From an uncultured Acinetobacter sp. (GTDB lineage Bacteria > Pseudomonadota > Gammaproteobacteria > Pseudomonadales > Moraxellaceae): a stretch of DNA of 64,000 nt. The notes under the pieces are model-generated. The model was not told the DNA's origin, did no database searches, and saw only the letters and a list, made by a program, of their open reading frames with translations. The translations under genes were made by a program, and so were the position numbers. Of this stretch, positions 38,629-48,873 are shown one piece after another. Within the stretch, counting starts at the first letter, position 1, and each line of letters starts with the position of its first letter. The stretch lies in NCBI RefSeq assembly GCF_947624825.1, contig NZ_CANQLZ010000002.1:1-64000 (forward strand), in the 5' to 3' direction.

Positions 38629-38657
38629 AAAAAGTCGACTTTAGTCGACTTTTTTTA
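38629..38657 (+). terminator. prc terminator
   Basis: The stem AAAAGTCGACT / AGTCGACTTTT has a TT loop and a following T run. Confidence 0.88.
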
Positions 38658-38878
38658 ATTTTGTTAAATAGTTGTGATAGATTACTCAAAATATCCTTTT
38701 AAAAACCACAATTACCTGAATATAACAAGTTGGCTGCTACTTGACCTCACCGTTGAAGTGTTAGATTCTAGTCACACTTATTCGTCTAACAAAAAGTTTG
38801 TAGTATTGACTACATTTGGGGAAAATTTTTTGTGCAGCATTTTACTGCAGACTAGACGAATCAAGCTTATGGAAGTCA

Positions 38879-40954
38879 ATGATGGTACATCTCCATTATG
38901 AGCTGAGTCTGGTTGCAGGATCAGTGGCTGTAGCATTAGTCGTTTGTTATTTTGCCGTCTCGATCCAACAACTATTATTTAAAGGCTTACGCAAAGAGTT
39001 AGAAAAAATTGTTTTGCTCGGAAGCGGAGCAACCTTAGGTGCTGCAATTTGGTGTATGCACTTTATGGGTATGCTCGCCTGCGATTTTCCTGCGCCTTAT
39101 TCTTTTGATTATCCACTCACCATTTTGTCTTACTTTATTGCCTTTGTTGCCTCGACTTTTGCAATTTGGTTAAACAATCGCCCAAGCTTATCTCTAGTAC
39201 GTTTAGTATTGGGTTCATTCCTCATGGGATTGGCCATTACAGGTATGCACTATACCGGTATGATGGGGTTAATCGTTGAAGGTTATAAACCGCGTTACAA
39301 CGTGTTATTGGTGTTATGTTCCATTTTTATTGCAGTGAGTGGAACAGGTTTAACCTTTTGGCTGTCATTTAAATACAAACATAATGTTAAGCGTAAATTG
39401 CTGTTTAAAGCTGCAATTGCTTTGATGATGGCATTGTCCATTATTGGTATGCATTATACCGGCATGGCAGCCGTGCGATGGGATCTTGGTGATCATGCCT
39501 TATTTGAAGGAGTGGTCGCCTCAGAAGAAGGCATTTTATTGTTTAGTGTCATCTTTGTCACCAGCTTGATTTTAATGGCTGCTTTTGTGGTGGCGATCAT
39601 GGATCAGCGTTTAGAAGAGCGTAGCCGACAACTGTTTAAACTGAATCAAGAATTGGTCAGTCAAGCTTTAAAAGATAGCTTAACCAAGTTGCCAAATCGT
39701 TCTTTTTTAACTGAATATGCCGATACTTTGTTTAGTCATCACCAATATCATCATCATAAGCTTGCCTTTATTTATATTGATCTTGATCAGTTTAAGACTG
39801 TGAATGATGGTTTTGGGCATCATGTAGGAGATCAGCTCTTAGTTCAGATGACAGCACGTATTCACCGCAAACTCTCACCCAATGAAAAATTACTGCGTAT
39901 TGGTGGAGATGAGTTTTTACTGATTGTAGAACGTGCCACCTTAGAACATACCATTGATTTGGCTGAGCAAATTTTATTAACCATCCAAGAGCGTTTCTTA
40001 ATTGCTTGGAAAGAGGTTCATATTTCTGCCAGTATGGGGATTGCCATGTATCCTGAACATGGACAAAACCTACAAGATCTACTCATGAACGCCGATGCTG
40101 CAATGCTGACCTCTAAATTTCAAGGGCGTAATACCTATTCTATTTACAATTATTGCGTACAATCAGAAGAAATTAAAAGCCAAAGTCGCTTGGTCAATGA
40201 ATTGTATAAAGCGGTTGAAGAACACCAGTTTATCTTATTTTATCAGCCTAAATTTACCTGCAGCGACTATCAAGTGTGTGGGGTTGAGGCTTTAATTCGT
40301 TGGCAACATCCACAATTGGGTTTACTTGGTCCGAATTTGTTTATCCGTGGTGCTGAACAAACAGGTTTAATCATTCAAATGGGCTATTGGGTCATTGAAG
40401 AAGCACTCAAGCAAATTCAAATTTGGGAACAAGCAGGACGTCAGTATTTCCCTATTGCAGTGAATTTATCAGCTGTTCAATTTGAGCATAAGAACTTATT
40501 GAGCACCTTAGAGCAGCTTTTTGAAAAATATCCTGTCAATCCTGCACATTTAATGCTTGAAGTGACTGAAACCACAGCCATGCATCACATTGATACAACG
40601 ATTGAAACCTTCCAAAGGTTGCGTAGCATGGGCATTCAATTGTCTATTGATGACTTTGGTACAGGTCATTCAAGCTTTTTGTATTTAAAAAAGTTGCCGG
40701 TTAATGAGCTTAAAATTGATCGTGCATTTCTTTTAGATCTAAAAGCAAACTCCAAAGAAGAAATGATTTTAGAAAGTATTATTCGCTTGGTGATCAAACT
40801 TGGCTTGATTGTGACTGTAGAAGGGGTTGAGCAGCAAGAGCAAGCCGATATTTTAAGACGTTTAGGTTCACAGCAGCTACAAGGCTATTTGTTTGGTATG
40901 CCTATGCCAATTGAAGAATTAGAACAGATGTCATTGCCAAAACTACCCTCGTAA
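38879..40954 (+). CDS. MHYT-GGDEF-EAL cyclic-di-GMP signalling protein
   Basis: The 691-residue membrane protein starts with an MHYT sensor of about seven helices (residues ~5-215), with repeats MHFMGM, MHYTGM and MHYTGM thought to bind a metal and sense a gas. A GGDEF domain (~265-425) follows with an intact RIGGDEFLL active site, then an EAL domain (~440-690) with intact EALIRW, DDFGTGHSS and TVEGVE segments. Both synthesis and breakdown of c-di-GMP are therefore possible. The start is the ATG pair at 38879/38882 after GGAAGT. The pilus gene cluster downstream is a plausible but unproven target. Confidence 0.92.
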   Translation: MMVHLHYELSLVAGSVAVALVVCYFAVSIQQLLFKGLRKELEKIVLLGSGATLGAAIWCMHFMGMLACDFPAPYSFDYPLTILSYFIAFVASTFAIWLNNRPSLSLVRLVLGSFLMGLAITGMHYTGMMGLIVEGYKPRYNVLLVLCSIFIAVSGTGLTFWLSFKYKHNVKRKLLFKAAIALMMALSIIGMHYTGMAAVRWDLGDHALFEGVVASEEGILLFSVIFVTSLILMAAFVVAIMDQRLEERSRQLFKLNQELVSQALKDSLTKLPNRSFLTEYADTLFSHHQYHHHKLAFIYIDLDQFKTVNDGFGHHVGDQLLVQMTARIHRKLSPNEKLLRIGGDEFLLIVERATLEHTIDLAEQILLTIQERFLIAWKEVHISASMGIAMYPEHGQNLQDLLMNADAAMLTSKFQGRNTYSIYNYCVQSEEIKSQSRLVNELYKAVEEHQFILFYQPKFTCSDYQVCGVEALIRWQHPQLGLLGPNLFIRGAEQTGLIIQMGYWVIEEALKQIQIWEQAGRQYFPIAVNLSAVQFEHKNLLSTLEQLFEKYPVNPAHLMLEVTETTAMHHIDTTIETFQRLRSMGIQLSIDDFGTGHSSFLYLKKLPVNELKIDRAFLLDLKANSKEEMILESIIRLVIKLGLIVTVEGVEQQEQADILRRLGSQQLQGYLFGMPMPIEELEQMSLPKLPS

Positions 40955-41371
40955 AATCCTATACAATTGCTTGACAATATTTTTTTGGGGATAAATTGGC
41001 AAATTATGCCAATCTATTTTTCGGCCCGATTGAACTTTTTAATCTAATTGAGCAATATTTGCACGCATCGTTTAAAGCTATATCTTTAGATATTTTATAT
41101 ATTAAAGTTGACTAAATTAGTTTGGATTATAATAAATAAAAACAAATATTTAAAACAAATCAGAGTGTTTGTATCGGGTTTTTTATCTGCCTCCTTATAC
41201 CATTTATCGGCAAAATAGGATGATTTTATTTTATGCAGATAGCAATATTTTTTAAATATGTGAAGCAGTGCGTCAATCTCTTAAAAATGGCGAGTATTGC
41301 CACTATCAGAGTTGTGATAATCTTGCGCTGAAAAACTCTCTCCCAGCAGCAGCACTTTGAGGTAGGCACCA
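40955..41371 (+). other. 417-bp intergenic region upstream of minor pilin operon
   Basis: No ORF or RNA gene is seen here. A perfect 7-bp inverted repeat ATTGGCA / TGCCAAT (40995-41013), followed by CTATTTTT, could be a weak terminator for the MHYT-GGDEF-EAL gene or an operator. The rest is AT-rich and should hold the pilin operon promoter, which I cannot place with confidence. Confidence 0.45.
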
Positions 41372-41866
41372 TTGAGCAAGGCGATTTTTACAACACAGCA
41401 CATACGTGGTTTTACACTGATTGAATTAATGGTAACGCTCAGTATTTTAGCCATCATTACCTTAATTGCGACGCCATCGTTAGCCAGTGCTTTAGAAAAT
41501 CAAAAACTCAAACAAGCGGCGATTGATGTCAAAGTGGCATTGCAAGATTTACGTAGTCAGTCGGTATTAACCAACAGTGAACGTGCATTATGTATTGCAA
41601 AAATGGGTGAGTCTGTAGCTGAGTGCGGTAAAAGCTTAAAGGGTTATGCACAATTCAATGACAATCAAAAACAACAAAGAATTGACGCTTTGCAGCTTGA
41701 TGAAAAAGTTTATGTAAAGCCAGGCAGTTCTACTGAGTTTTTATTTAGTTCACAAGGCTATACCACTCAACAAACCTTGACCTTATGTGCAGGTGAGCGC
41801 TCTTATGCCATTACGGTTTATATGCCAGGTCATGTTGATGTAAGTCAAGCCGGAGCATGTACATGA
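41372..41866 (+). CDS. FimT/FimU (GspH-type) minor pseudopilin
   Basis: This 164-residue type IV prepilin has a short basic leader ending G-FTLIELMVTLSILAIITLIATPS, the PilD cleavage and methylation site with Glu5. A GspH/FimT globular domain with several cysteines follows. The start is TTG (MSKAIFTTQ), supported by TTTGAGGT at suitable distance and by the absence of another start before the cleavage site. It is the first gene of the minor pilin operon and overlaps pilV by 4 nt. FimU versus FimT naming is not resolved. Confidence 0.88.
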   Translation: MSKAIFTTQHIRGFTLIELMVTLSILAIITLIATPSLASALENQKLKQAAIDVKVALQDLRSQSVLTNSERALCIAKMGESVAECGKSLKGYAQFNDNQKQQRIDALQLDEKVYVKPGSSTEFLFSSQGYTTQQTLTLCAGERSYAITVYMPGHVDVSQAGACT

Positions 41867-42387
41867 ATCTACATGCGCAACGAGGGGTTGGTTTAATTGA
41901 AGTGTTGGTTGCCATGTTGATTTTATCGGTGGCCATTTTAGGTTTTGTGGCGTTACAAGTTCGTGCCACTGTGGCCACAGAAGAAGCTTTAAAGCGCTCT
42001 GATGCCTTAATTTTACTCAATGGTTTGGCTGAAAAAATTCGGGTGAACAGTAGTGGCAACTATCGTGTGAGTATTCCCACTGCTTTACCAAGTTGCGCGA
42101 CCACACAAGATTGTAATGTAGATCAACAAGCACAATTAGATTTGTATCAACAGCAGCAAGTCGCCAACAGTAAAACTATTCAAATAGGGGTGGATTTTTG
42201 TCCTAATACCTCAGCGCAACAACAGCGTTTATGTCTAATTGCTGCTTGGAATGAAACTCAGCCTGTAATTGCAGCGCGTAGTGTTGAGCATCGTTGCTTA
42301 AATGATAATGGTTCAGACAATGCAGTAGCACTAGATGCAGGTCGTTATGCCAATGATCCAGACTGTTTAGTGTTGGAGGCATACTAA
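41863..42387 (+). CDS. pilV: Type IV pilus minor pilin PilV
   Basis: The 174-residue protein begins MNLHAQRG-VGLIEVLVAMLILSVAILGFVALQ, a PilV-type prepilin N-terminus with Glu5. Minor pilins prime pilus assembly with PilY1. ATG 41863 overlaps the upstream stop (ATGA) and has GGAG upstream, so I prefer it to 41857. Four or more cysteines in the C-terminal half suggest disulfides. Confidence 0.9.
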   Translation: MNLHAQRGVGLIEVLVAMLILSVAILGFVALQVRATVATEEALKRSDALILLNGLAEKIRVNSSGNYRVSIPTALPSCATTQDCNVDQQAQLDLYQQQQVANSKTIQIGVDFCPNTSAQQQRLCLIAAWNETQPVIAARSVEHRCLNDNGSDNAVALDAGRYANDPDCLVLEAY

Positions 42388-43376
42388 TGATTAAGCAACA
42401 AGGTTTTACCCTGATTGAGCTGATGGTGTCTTTGACGATTGGTTTATTGTTAGTGGCGGTTGCGGTGCAATTATTTATAAGTGCTCAGGTGAATTATCAG
42501 ATTCAGCAAGCCGCGTCCACCGTGCAAGACAGTGGGGTATTTGGTTTAAACAATGTCACTAAAAATATTCGTTTGGCCAATCATGGTAATGGGGGTGCCA
42601 TGAATGATCAAAGCCTATATGGTGGGATTGTTTTATCAGACCAATATGTTGATGTGACCAAAACACTACAAGGCAATTTACATGGCTTGAAGGTACAAGA
42701 GACAGCAATTGAAGGGCAAAATTACGTTTCGGGTAGTGCAACTACGCCAAGTGCTTTTGGGTCGCTCAATAGTGATCAATTGGTGGTGATGTATCAAGCG
42801 CCTATGGACATGCGTACCTGTACTGGTCGGCAAGTGCGCGGCCCCAACCGTAGCTTAACTGAGCTTAAAAAAGGTTGGTATGTGATTGAAAAGTATTATG
42901 TAAAGAAAAATGCTGATCAAAGCGCTGATTTATACTGTTCTGATAGCGTCTTTATTGCTCAAGGTGAAAGCACACCACAACGTCTGCTTGATGACCAAGA
43001 AGATTCTTTTAGTATTGAAAACACCGAAACTTTAATGGGCGATTATGGCTCAAGTGAAGGACATTTGATTGCCAGACATGTTGAATATATGCGTGTGCAA
43101 CTCATGGTTCGTCATCAAAATCAACGTACAGGCACACTAGATGTAGCAGCGTATAACGCTTTAGCTTTGAATGAAAATCAAACTGCACGACCTGCGATTA
43201 TTGGGGTGAATTTAGCGTGGTTGGTGCGTTCATCTGAAAAAGTACCAAGTTCAACACAACGTCAGTATCAAGTTTTAGATAAAAACCTTGCTGTACCTGA
43301 TGATAAGTTTATGCGACAAATTTATAGCACCACAATTGCACTGCGTAATGGTGGTTTGGGGGATGTCATTCAATGA
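42387..43376 (+). CDS. pilW: Type IV pilus minor pilin PilW
   Basis: The 329-residue protein starts MIKQQG-FTLIELMVSLTIGLLLVAVAVQLFISAQ, a prepilin leader and helix with the PilW-typical long globular domain. It is expected in the initiating complex at the pilus tip. Its ATG overlaps the pilV stop (TAATG), and it overlaps pilX by 4 nt, so the operon is tightly coupled. Confidence 0.92.
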   Translation: MIKQQGFTLIELMVSLTIGLLLVAVAVQLFISAQVNYQIQQAASTVQDSGVFGLNNVTKNIRLANHGNGGAMNDQSLYGGIVLSDQYVDVTKTLQGNLHGLKVQETAIEGQNYVSGSATTPSAFGSLNSDQLVVMYQAPMDMRTCTGRQVRGPNRSLTELKKGWYVIEKYYVKKNADQSADLYCSDSVFIAQGESTPQRLLDDQEDSFSIENTETLMGDYGSSEGHLIARHVEYMRVQLMVRHQNQRTGTLDVAAYNALALNENQTARPAIIGVNLAWLVRSSEKVPSSTQRQYQVLDKNLAVPDDKFMRQIYSTTIALRNGGLGDVIQ

Positions 43377-44176
43377 ATAAACAACATGGTGCCACCCTTG
43401 TTATGGTGTTGATTTTATTGCTGCTGATTAGTGTGATTGGGGTGTATGCCATTCAACAAAGTATTTTTAGCTTAAAACTTGCCACCAATGCGCAGGTACA
43501 AACTTTGTTAATGCAAACTTCCGACGTGGCGTTGGATCATTTTGAAAAAAACTTTAAATCAAATGAGGCCAATAGTTTAGCCAGTACCCCTGTGGGCCAA
43601 GTTTTATTGGCAGGTAACCAAGGTCGAGAATTACAGTTTTGCTTTAAACCTACACAAGTGGGCAATAATGCAGGCAAAGGCTCGTTTTTTGATTTATCAG
43701 AATTTCGTATTATTGAGCGTTTGAATATTGCTCAAGCCAAGGGTGTTAGTGGGGCTTTATCCGGTGATATTAATGCAGTATGTGACCCTGAAACCATGTT
43801 CTCAATTAGTCGTAAAGCGGTGGTTACACAAGTGGCAGTGGTGAGTCCAGATGACCCAACTGTGGAAATGGGACGTTTTGATTTAACCACTAAAAATAGT
43901 GACTTGAAAGACGTGAATGTGGAAACCAAGCGTGTACGCGTTATTGTCACATCATTTGCACCCGCTTTGGCTTCAGGTGTGAGTATGGATGAAATTAAAG
44001 TCTGCTTACAAGAGCGAATGATGGATGACACTTTACTTAAAAATCGTGCTGATCCTGCGATTAATCCTTCACAAGTGAAAGTGGAAACAGTACACGAATG
44101 TTTAAATCAATTGGGCGTGCCGCTTAATACACAGTTAGCAGAGTATGTTGTGCGTTTGTCTGAGACAAAGCGCTAA
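43373..44176 (+). CDS. pilX: Type IV pilus minor pilin PilX
   Basis: The 267-residue protein opens MNKQHGATLVMVLILLLLISVIGVYAIQQSIFSLKLA, the PilX-type variant in which the prepilin helix lacks the usual Glu5. Its position between pilW and pilY1 is diagnostic. It starts inside the pilW stop codon. Confidence 0.9.
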   Translation: MNKQHGATLVMVLILLLLISVIGVYAIQQSIFSLKLATNAQVQTLLMQTSDVALDHFEKNFKSNEANSLASTPVGQVLLAGNQGRELQFCFKPTQVGNNAGKGSFFDLSEFRIIERLNIAQAKGVSGALSGDINAVCDPETMFSISRKAVVTQVAVVSPDDPTVEMGRFDLTTKNSDLKDVNVETKRVRVIVTSFAPALASGVSMDEIKVCLQERMMDDTLLKNRADPAINPSQVKVETVHECLNQLGVPLNTQLAEYVVRLSETKR

Positions 44177-44196
44177 TCGGGTTGGGGAAGAAAATC

Positions 44197-47100
44197 ATGA
44201 AATTAAAACCGCTTGTCAAATTCATGGCCTTGCTGCCCGTAGCAATTGTGCCAACTTACGCCAGTGACTTAAGTATTTATAAAGGCAATCAACAGGGTAA
44301 GACCTCAATTTTCTTAATGCTTGATACTTCAGGTAGTATGGGGATTAGCTCTTTGGTGATGCCAAAGGATAATGTGTTTGGTAGCCCAGGTGATGTAGAT
44401 AGTGCCTTATGTGACCGTACATCGGTGGCGGAATATCATGCTAATCGTACGAGCACGACCAATTTTAAAGAGTGGACCTATAATTTAAAAGACACTAAAT
44501 GGGGTAGTCCAACGTATAACAAAACAGCCATCTATAAAACTGTGGTGATTGATGGTGAAACGATTCCTTATTACATGCGTGGCTGTACCAAAAACGGAGT
44601 TACCCAATATGACCGTCTATCACGTCTAAAAGATGCCATTTTACCTTTGTTGGCCAGTCAAAAACTCAACGACAAAATTGTCATGGGTTTGGGGCATTTT
44701 TCTTCAAAAACTGAAATTAATGTCTCAGAAGCCAACAATAAATTAGTGGATGGTCACTCAGGTACAGTTCTGGTGCCTAATGCACCTTTAACACCTGAAC
44801 ATCGTAAAGATTTGGCCAAAGCGATTGCCCAGTTTAAGTCACTTGATACCATCAGCAATGAAGATGGCACAGCCAATAGCAATTTAAAACTCTCAAGTAT
44901 TAATTATCCTAACGTCTATAAATCATCAAGTGGTACACCAACTGCGCATGCTTATGCTGAATCTGGTGCTTATATGATGGGCACAGGCACAGGTGTGGAT
45001 GACACCCATAATAAGCTCACTAAAATAGACTACATGTACGATGGTTATATGGTGATGCAAAAAGGGGAGGAACAGGTTTACTTTATTTGTGTGGAGCTAG
45101 GTCCAGAGTTAACTACAGCACTTGGTGCAAAATATAAAAACGTGAAGCAATGTGTCAATAACTGGCCAAGCTATGATTCTGGTCAAAAGACGCTCGCTAA
45201 AGGCACCATTGATAAAGGGGTTTACCGTCCAGACAACACGCAAGCATCTGGGTGGAGCCGTGTCACAAGCCAAGAAAGCTTTATGCAATGGACCGATGAT
45301 TTTAATGAGGCATGGGATGTCTTTAGAAAATTACCTGTGGGCTGGCGTTACGGCGGTTGGATGAAAGTGGATAACGAGCCACTCGATATTGAGCCGATTG
45401 TGGGTACAGTATGGAGTGGTTATGCAGGTGGTTCCAATGGTTTGGTTTCTTATCGTACCAACCCATTTGCATTGATTGAACAAAGCGCAGCAACCTCGTA
45501 CACCGACAATATGGTAGGTGGTTTCCGTTATTCAGTGGCAAGTGCAAAAAAATCAGATCAAAGTAATACCTATATTGCTGGTGCTTCTGAAAATAGCTGT
45601 GATGGCAACGGGATTTATTTCTTAACCGATGGTGCGCCAAACTCCACCAAAGATGCCATGGCACAAGCGATTATGAACCATTCGCTGACCTCAGCCCATG
45701 CATTTAAAACTAAGCCAACCAACAATATTTTAAAATCACCAAAATTACAGTCAAATCTATTTACAGGTGAAACTGGCGGTTGGGAATATATTGGTGAGTA
45801 TGCCAAAAAACTCAATAACAAAGCGTTAAACCCTGCGGGCGTAAGCATTAAAACAGCGGTGGTGGGCTTTGGTTCGACCTTTGAAGGTTTAAGCAGAAAA
45901 CCAGATGGCAGTTATGATTGCGACTCAACCAGCAACGAAGATGTAAAAAATGCCTGTAAGTGGGGCAGTAAAGGCTATGGCTATGGCGAAGGTGGTTTCT
46001 ATCAAGCTACTAATTCAGATGATATTGCCAACAGTATTGTTGAGTTTGTAGAAACACTTAAAGTTGATTTTACCCCATCGAGTTTAGGTTCGATTTCTGT
46101 ACCCCGTGATCCACTTGATCAAACTCAGCTGATGACCACAGGTTTCTTCCCAATGGTCATGCCACAAGAAGACAGCAGTCTGCGTACATGGGCGGGTAAC
46201 CTTAAAAAATACAATATTGTGGATGGTACTTTAAAAGATACCAGTAAAAACCCAATTTATAACATTGTAAATAATCAGCAAGTGATTAACCCGGCTGCCA
46301 AAGATTTATGGTCGCAGCAAACAGATGTGGATCATTCATTGGTGAATAGTGGTGGCGCGTGGCAAAAAATTCCTGTGCCATCTATGCAAACCCAGGACAC
46401 TGACCCAAGTAAACCAAGTGCTGAGCGCCGTGTGTTTATTATGGATGAAGGTGACATTAAGCAGGTTACAAAAGACAACCTAACCAAAGGGATTTTCACC
46501 GAAGAAATTGAAGATTTAAGTATCCGTCAGCGTTATGCTTTGCTCAACTATTTGGGCTATCCAGTGGCATTGCCTGAAGGCATTAAATTGACTTTATCAA
46601 AAAGTGATATTGAAAAAGTCACGCAAACCCCACAGAGTCCTTATCGTTATTTAGGCGGGGTGGTTCATTCAACGCCATTATTGGTGACCCAAGAAGCCAA
46701 ACTCGACCCAAATGGCAAAACCGTGCTCAATGGGCGTAATGAGTATGTAGTTTATGGCTCAATGGAAGGTGGCTTGCATATTGTTGATGCAAAAACCGGT
46801 GAAGAAAAATCAGTTTTTGTGCCTAAAGAGATTATAGAAAATCAATATGACACATTGGCTCAAGAATACTCCAAAGGGATTGTTGCTGAAAACAAAACCG
46901 GTATTGCCTATGGGGTAGATGCGCCGTGGACTGCCGACAATACCTTTAAGGTAAAAGTGGCAAATGCCAATAACCAAACCACCGCACAGTATCAAGCTGA
47001 CCGTTTAAATATTTATGGTGGTTTACGTATGGGCGGCGAGGCATTGTATGGTTTGAATATTATAAATCCAACCAATCCAGAGCTTTTATTCCATTTGCAT

Positions 47101-48381
47101 CCGGGCTTGTCAGAATTTTCACGTATGGGACAAATTTGGTCAAAACCGACAGTGACTGAATTACGTGTAGGTGGTGAACGTCGTAAAGTTCTCATTTTTG
47201 GTGGTGGTTATGACGCCAGTGTGTATGAAGAAGAGGCAGGTAAGTTTGTAGAACCGACCACCACAGCCACTAAAGGTAATGCTTTATATGTGGTTGATGC
47301 CGAAACAGGCGAATTGATTTGGATGACCAGTGCCAATACTACAGGTATTCGTGAAGCGCATAAAAAAACCGAGCAGTCACAAGTGTTATACAGCGTTGTT
47401 GGTCAGCCTGTAGTGCGTGATTACGATGCTGATGGCTTGGCAGATATGATTTATTTTGCTGACCTTGGTGGCCAAATTTTCCGTGTTGACTTAAACAACG
47501 TCAATCAAATTAGTTTAACTCAAAAAAACAATTTAGCCATTCGTGTTCAGCGTATTGCCAACTTGCGTGAGGCAAGCATCGACAGCGAAAACGAGCGTCT
47601 TAATCGTCCAAGTTTTGTACCTCGTTTTTATGATCGTTTGACCACGGCTGTGTTTGACGCAGGACAATCACGTTTTGTGTTAATTACAGCAGGTTCAGGT
47701 AACCGTAGTTTCCCACTTGAAACCACTCAAGCGCGTAATAAGTTGTATGGCGTGTTTGATTACGATGCAGCCATGAATGGTCTTGAAAAACCAAGCTTTG
47801 CACAAGATGTAGGTTTAAGTGTTGAAGCCACTGAAAATAACATGGCAGCGCGTGGCTTATTGGGTCGTGGTGTAACCAGTCTAAGTTGGGGTGGTGGCAA
47901 CATGAACAATGACCAAATTCGTGCCAATATGGGGCGTGTAGCAGGTCAATATCGTGGTTGGGCATTTGAGCTCAATTCGGTTGCAGATACCAATCAAGAA
48001 AAATTTGCCAAATCTTTTGAAGAATCGCAACTGATTGCAAGTGACTTATATATCAACTTATACGATCCAAAAGCCACTTTAAATAATGTGGCCAATACCT
48101 GTGGTGGTGGGGTACAAGGTTTATCCACTATTCACCGCGTCTGTGCGCCATTTGGTGATTGCGCCGCTTATGTCAAGCAAGATTATCAAGGCATTACAGG
48201 GCCGACTTTAGGTGCAACAGGGGACAGTAATCGTACCTCAAGCTTAATTGGACCGATTACCGCTACTGAAGAAGCTTGTGTGGGTAAATGTGATGAAGAT
48301 AATCCTCAATTAACCGAACAGCGCTTAAAGCAATATTCTCAAGCCCGTGTGATTAAGCCGACTCGCTGGTTTGAATGGTGA
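44197..48381 (+). CDS. pilY1: Type IV pilus tip adhesin/biogenesis factor PilY1
   Basis: The 1394-residue secreted protein has a signal peptide (MKLKPLVKFMALLPVAIVPTYA) and a von Willebrand A-like N-terminal region with a MIDAS motif, FLMLDTSGSMG. Its C-terminal PilY1 beta-propeller (~residues 820-1300) includes the calcium-loop motif DYDADGLADM near residue 1075. PilY1 caps the pilus with minor pilins, controls extension and retraction, and mediates adhesion. GGGGAAG supports ATG 44197 over the TTG at 44182. It sits in the canonical pilX-pilY1-pilE order. Confidence 0.93.
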   Translation: MKLKPLVKFMALLPVAIVPTYASDLSIYKGNQQGKTSIFLMLDTSGSMGISSLVMPKDNVFGSPGDVDSALCDRTSVAEYHANRTSTTNFKEWTYNLKDTKWGSPTYNKTAIYKTVVIDGETIPYYMRGCTKNGVTQYDRLSRLKDAILPLLASQKLNDKIVMGLGHFSSKTEINVSEANNKLVDGHSGTVLVPNAPLTPEHRKDLAKAIAQFKSLDTISNEDGTANSNLKLSSINYPNVYKSSSGTPTAHAYAESGAYMMGTGTGVDDTHNKLTKIDYMYDGYMVMQKGEEQVYFICVELGPELTTALGAKYKNVKQCVNNWPSYDSGQKTLAKGTIDKGVYRPDNTQASGWSRVTSQESFMQWTDDFNEAWDVFRKLPVGWRYGGWMKVDNEPLDIEPIVGTVWSGYAGGSNGLVSYRTNPFALIEQSAATSYTDNMVGGFRYSVASAKKSDQSNTYIAGASENSCDGNGIYFLTDGAPNSTKDAMAQAIMNHSLTSAHAFKTKPTNNILKSPKLQSNLFTGETGGWEYIGEYAKKLNNKALNPAGVSIKTAVVGFGSTFEGLSRKPDGSYDCDSTSNEDVKNACKWGSKGYGYGEGGFYQATNSDDIANSIVEFVETLKVDFTPSSLGSISVPRDPLDQTQLMTTGFFPMVMPQEDSSLRTWAGNLKKYNIVDGTLKDTSKNPIYNIVNNQQVINPAAKDLWSQQTDVDHSLVNSGGAWQKIPVPSMQTQDTDPSKPSAERRVFIMDEGDIKQVTKDNLTKGIFTEEIEDLSIRQRYALLNYLGYPVALPEGIKLTLSKSDIEKVTQTPQSPYRYLGGVVHSTPLLVTQEAKLDPNGKTVLNGRNEYVVYGSMEGGLHIVDAKTGEEKSVFVPKEIIENQYDTLAQEYSKGIVAENKTGIAYGVDAPWTADNTFKVKVANANNQTTAQYQADRLNIYGGLRMGGEALYGLNIINPTNPELLFHLHPGLSEFSRMGQIWSKPTVTELRVGGERRKVLIFGGGYDASVYEEEAGKFVEPTTTATKGNALYVVDAETGELIWMTSANTTGIREAHKKTEQSQVLYSVVGQPVVRDYDADGLADMIYFADLGGQIFRVDLNNVNQISLTQKNNLAIRVQRIANLREASIDSENERLNRPSFVPRFYDRLTTAVFDAGQSRFVLITAGSGNRSFPLETTQARNKLYGVFDYDAAMNGLEKPSFAQDVGLSVEATENNMAARGLLGRGVTSLSWGGGNMNNDQIRANMGRVAGQYRGWAFELNSVADTNQEKFAKSFEESQLIASDLYINLYDPKATLNNVANTCGGGVQGLSTIHRVCAPFGDCAAYVKQDYQGITGPTLGATGDSNRTSSLIGPITATEEACVGKCDEDNPQLTEQRLKQYSQARVIKPTRWFEW

Positions 48382-48385
48382 TTGA

Positions 48386-48871
48386 ATGAAAGCCCAGCAC
48401 GGATTTACCTTAATTGAACTGATGGCTGTGGTGGTGATTGTGGCAATTTTTGCTGCAATTGCTATCCCAAGCTATGAACGTTACATTGCACGTAGTTACC
48501 AAGCCAAAGCACAAGCTGAGCTGTTAATGCTCTCGGAGCGTTTAGAAAGTTACCGTGGGCGCCAACTTAATTATGCAGGATTTATTGCAGAATATGAGAC
48601 TGAAGCCGGAGTGGTGTATTTACCTAAAGATGCCACGGCTGAAAAATACCGTTATAAAGTGCAAATTTTAGATAGCAATACCCATAAAGATTTACAGCAA
48701 TCTGTGATTGGTCAAGGCTATAAACTCATTGCAACACCGTATCAAGATGGACAGCATTATTTACGTGAATCACCGAGCTATTTACTCACCTCGGGGAGTC
48801 AAAAGTGTGCAAGTTTAGATTTACTGGTCGCCACAGCCACAGATTGTGGTGAAAAACCTCAGGAATGGTAA
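48386..48871 (+). CDS. pilE: Type IV minor pilin PilE-like
   Basis: The 161-residue protein starts MKAQHG-FTLIELMAVVVIVAIFAAIAIPSYERYIARSYQAKAQAELL, a textbook prepilin with Glu5 and the AIAIPSY kink. A small globular domain with a C-terminal cysteine pair follows. It lies 4 nt after the pilY1 stop. It is probably a minor pilin rather than the main subunit, judging by the operon. Confidence 0.88.
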   Translation: MKAQHGFTLIELMAVVVIVAIFAAIAIPSYERYIARSYQAKAQAELLMLSERLESYRGRQLNYAGFIAEYETEAGVVYLPKDATAEKYRYKVQILDSNTHKDLQQSVIGQGYKLIATPYQDGQHYLRESPSYLLTSGSQKCASLDLLVATATDCGEKPQEW

Positions 48872-48873
48872 GC

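Noticed and set aside
40990-41020. Sigma54 promoter at TTGGCAAATTATGCC
   Set aside because: The spacing puts CA instead of GC at the -12 element, and the motif is better explained as a simple inverted repeat.
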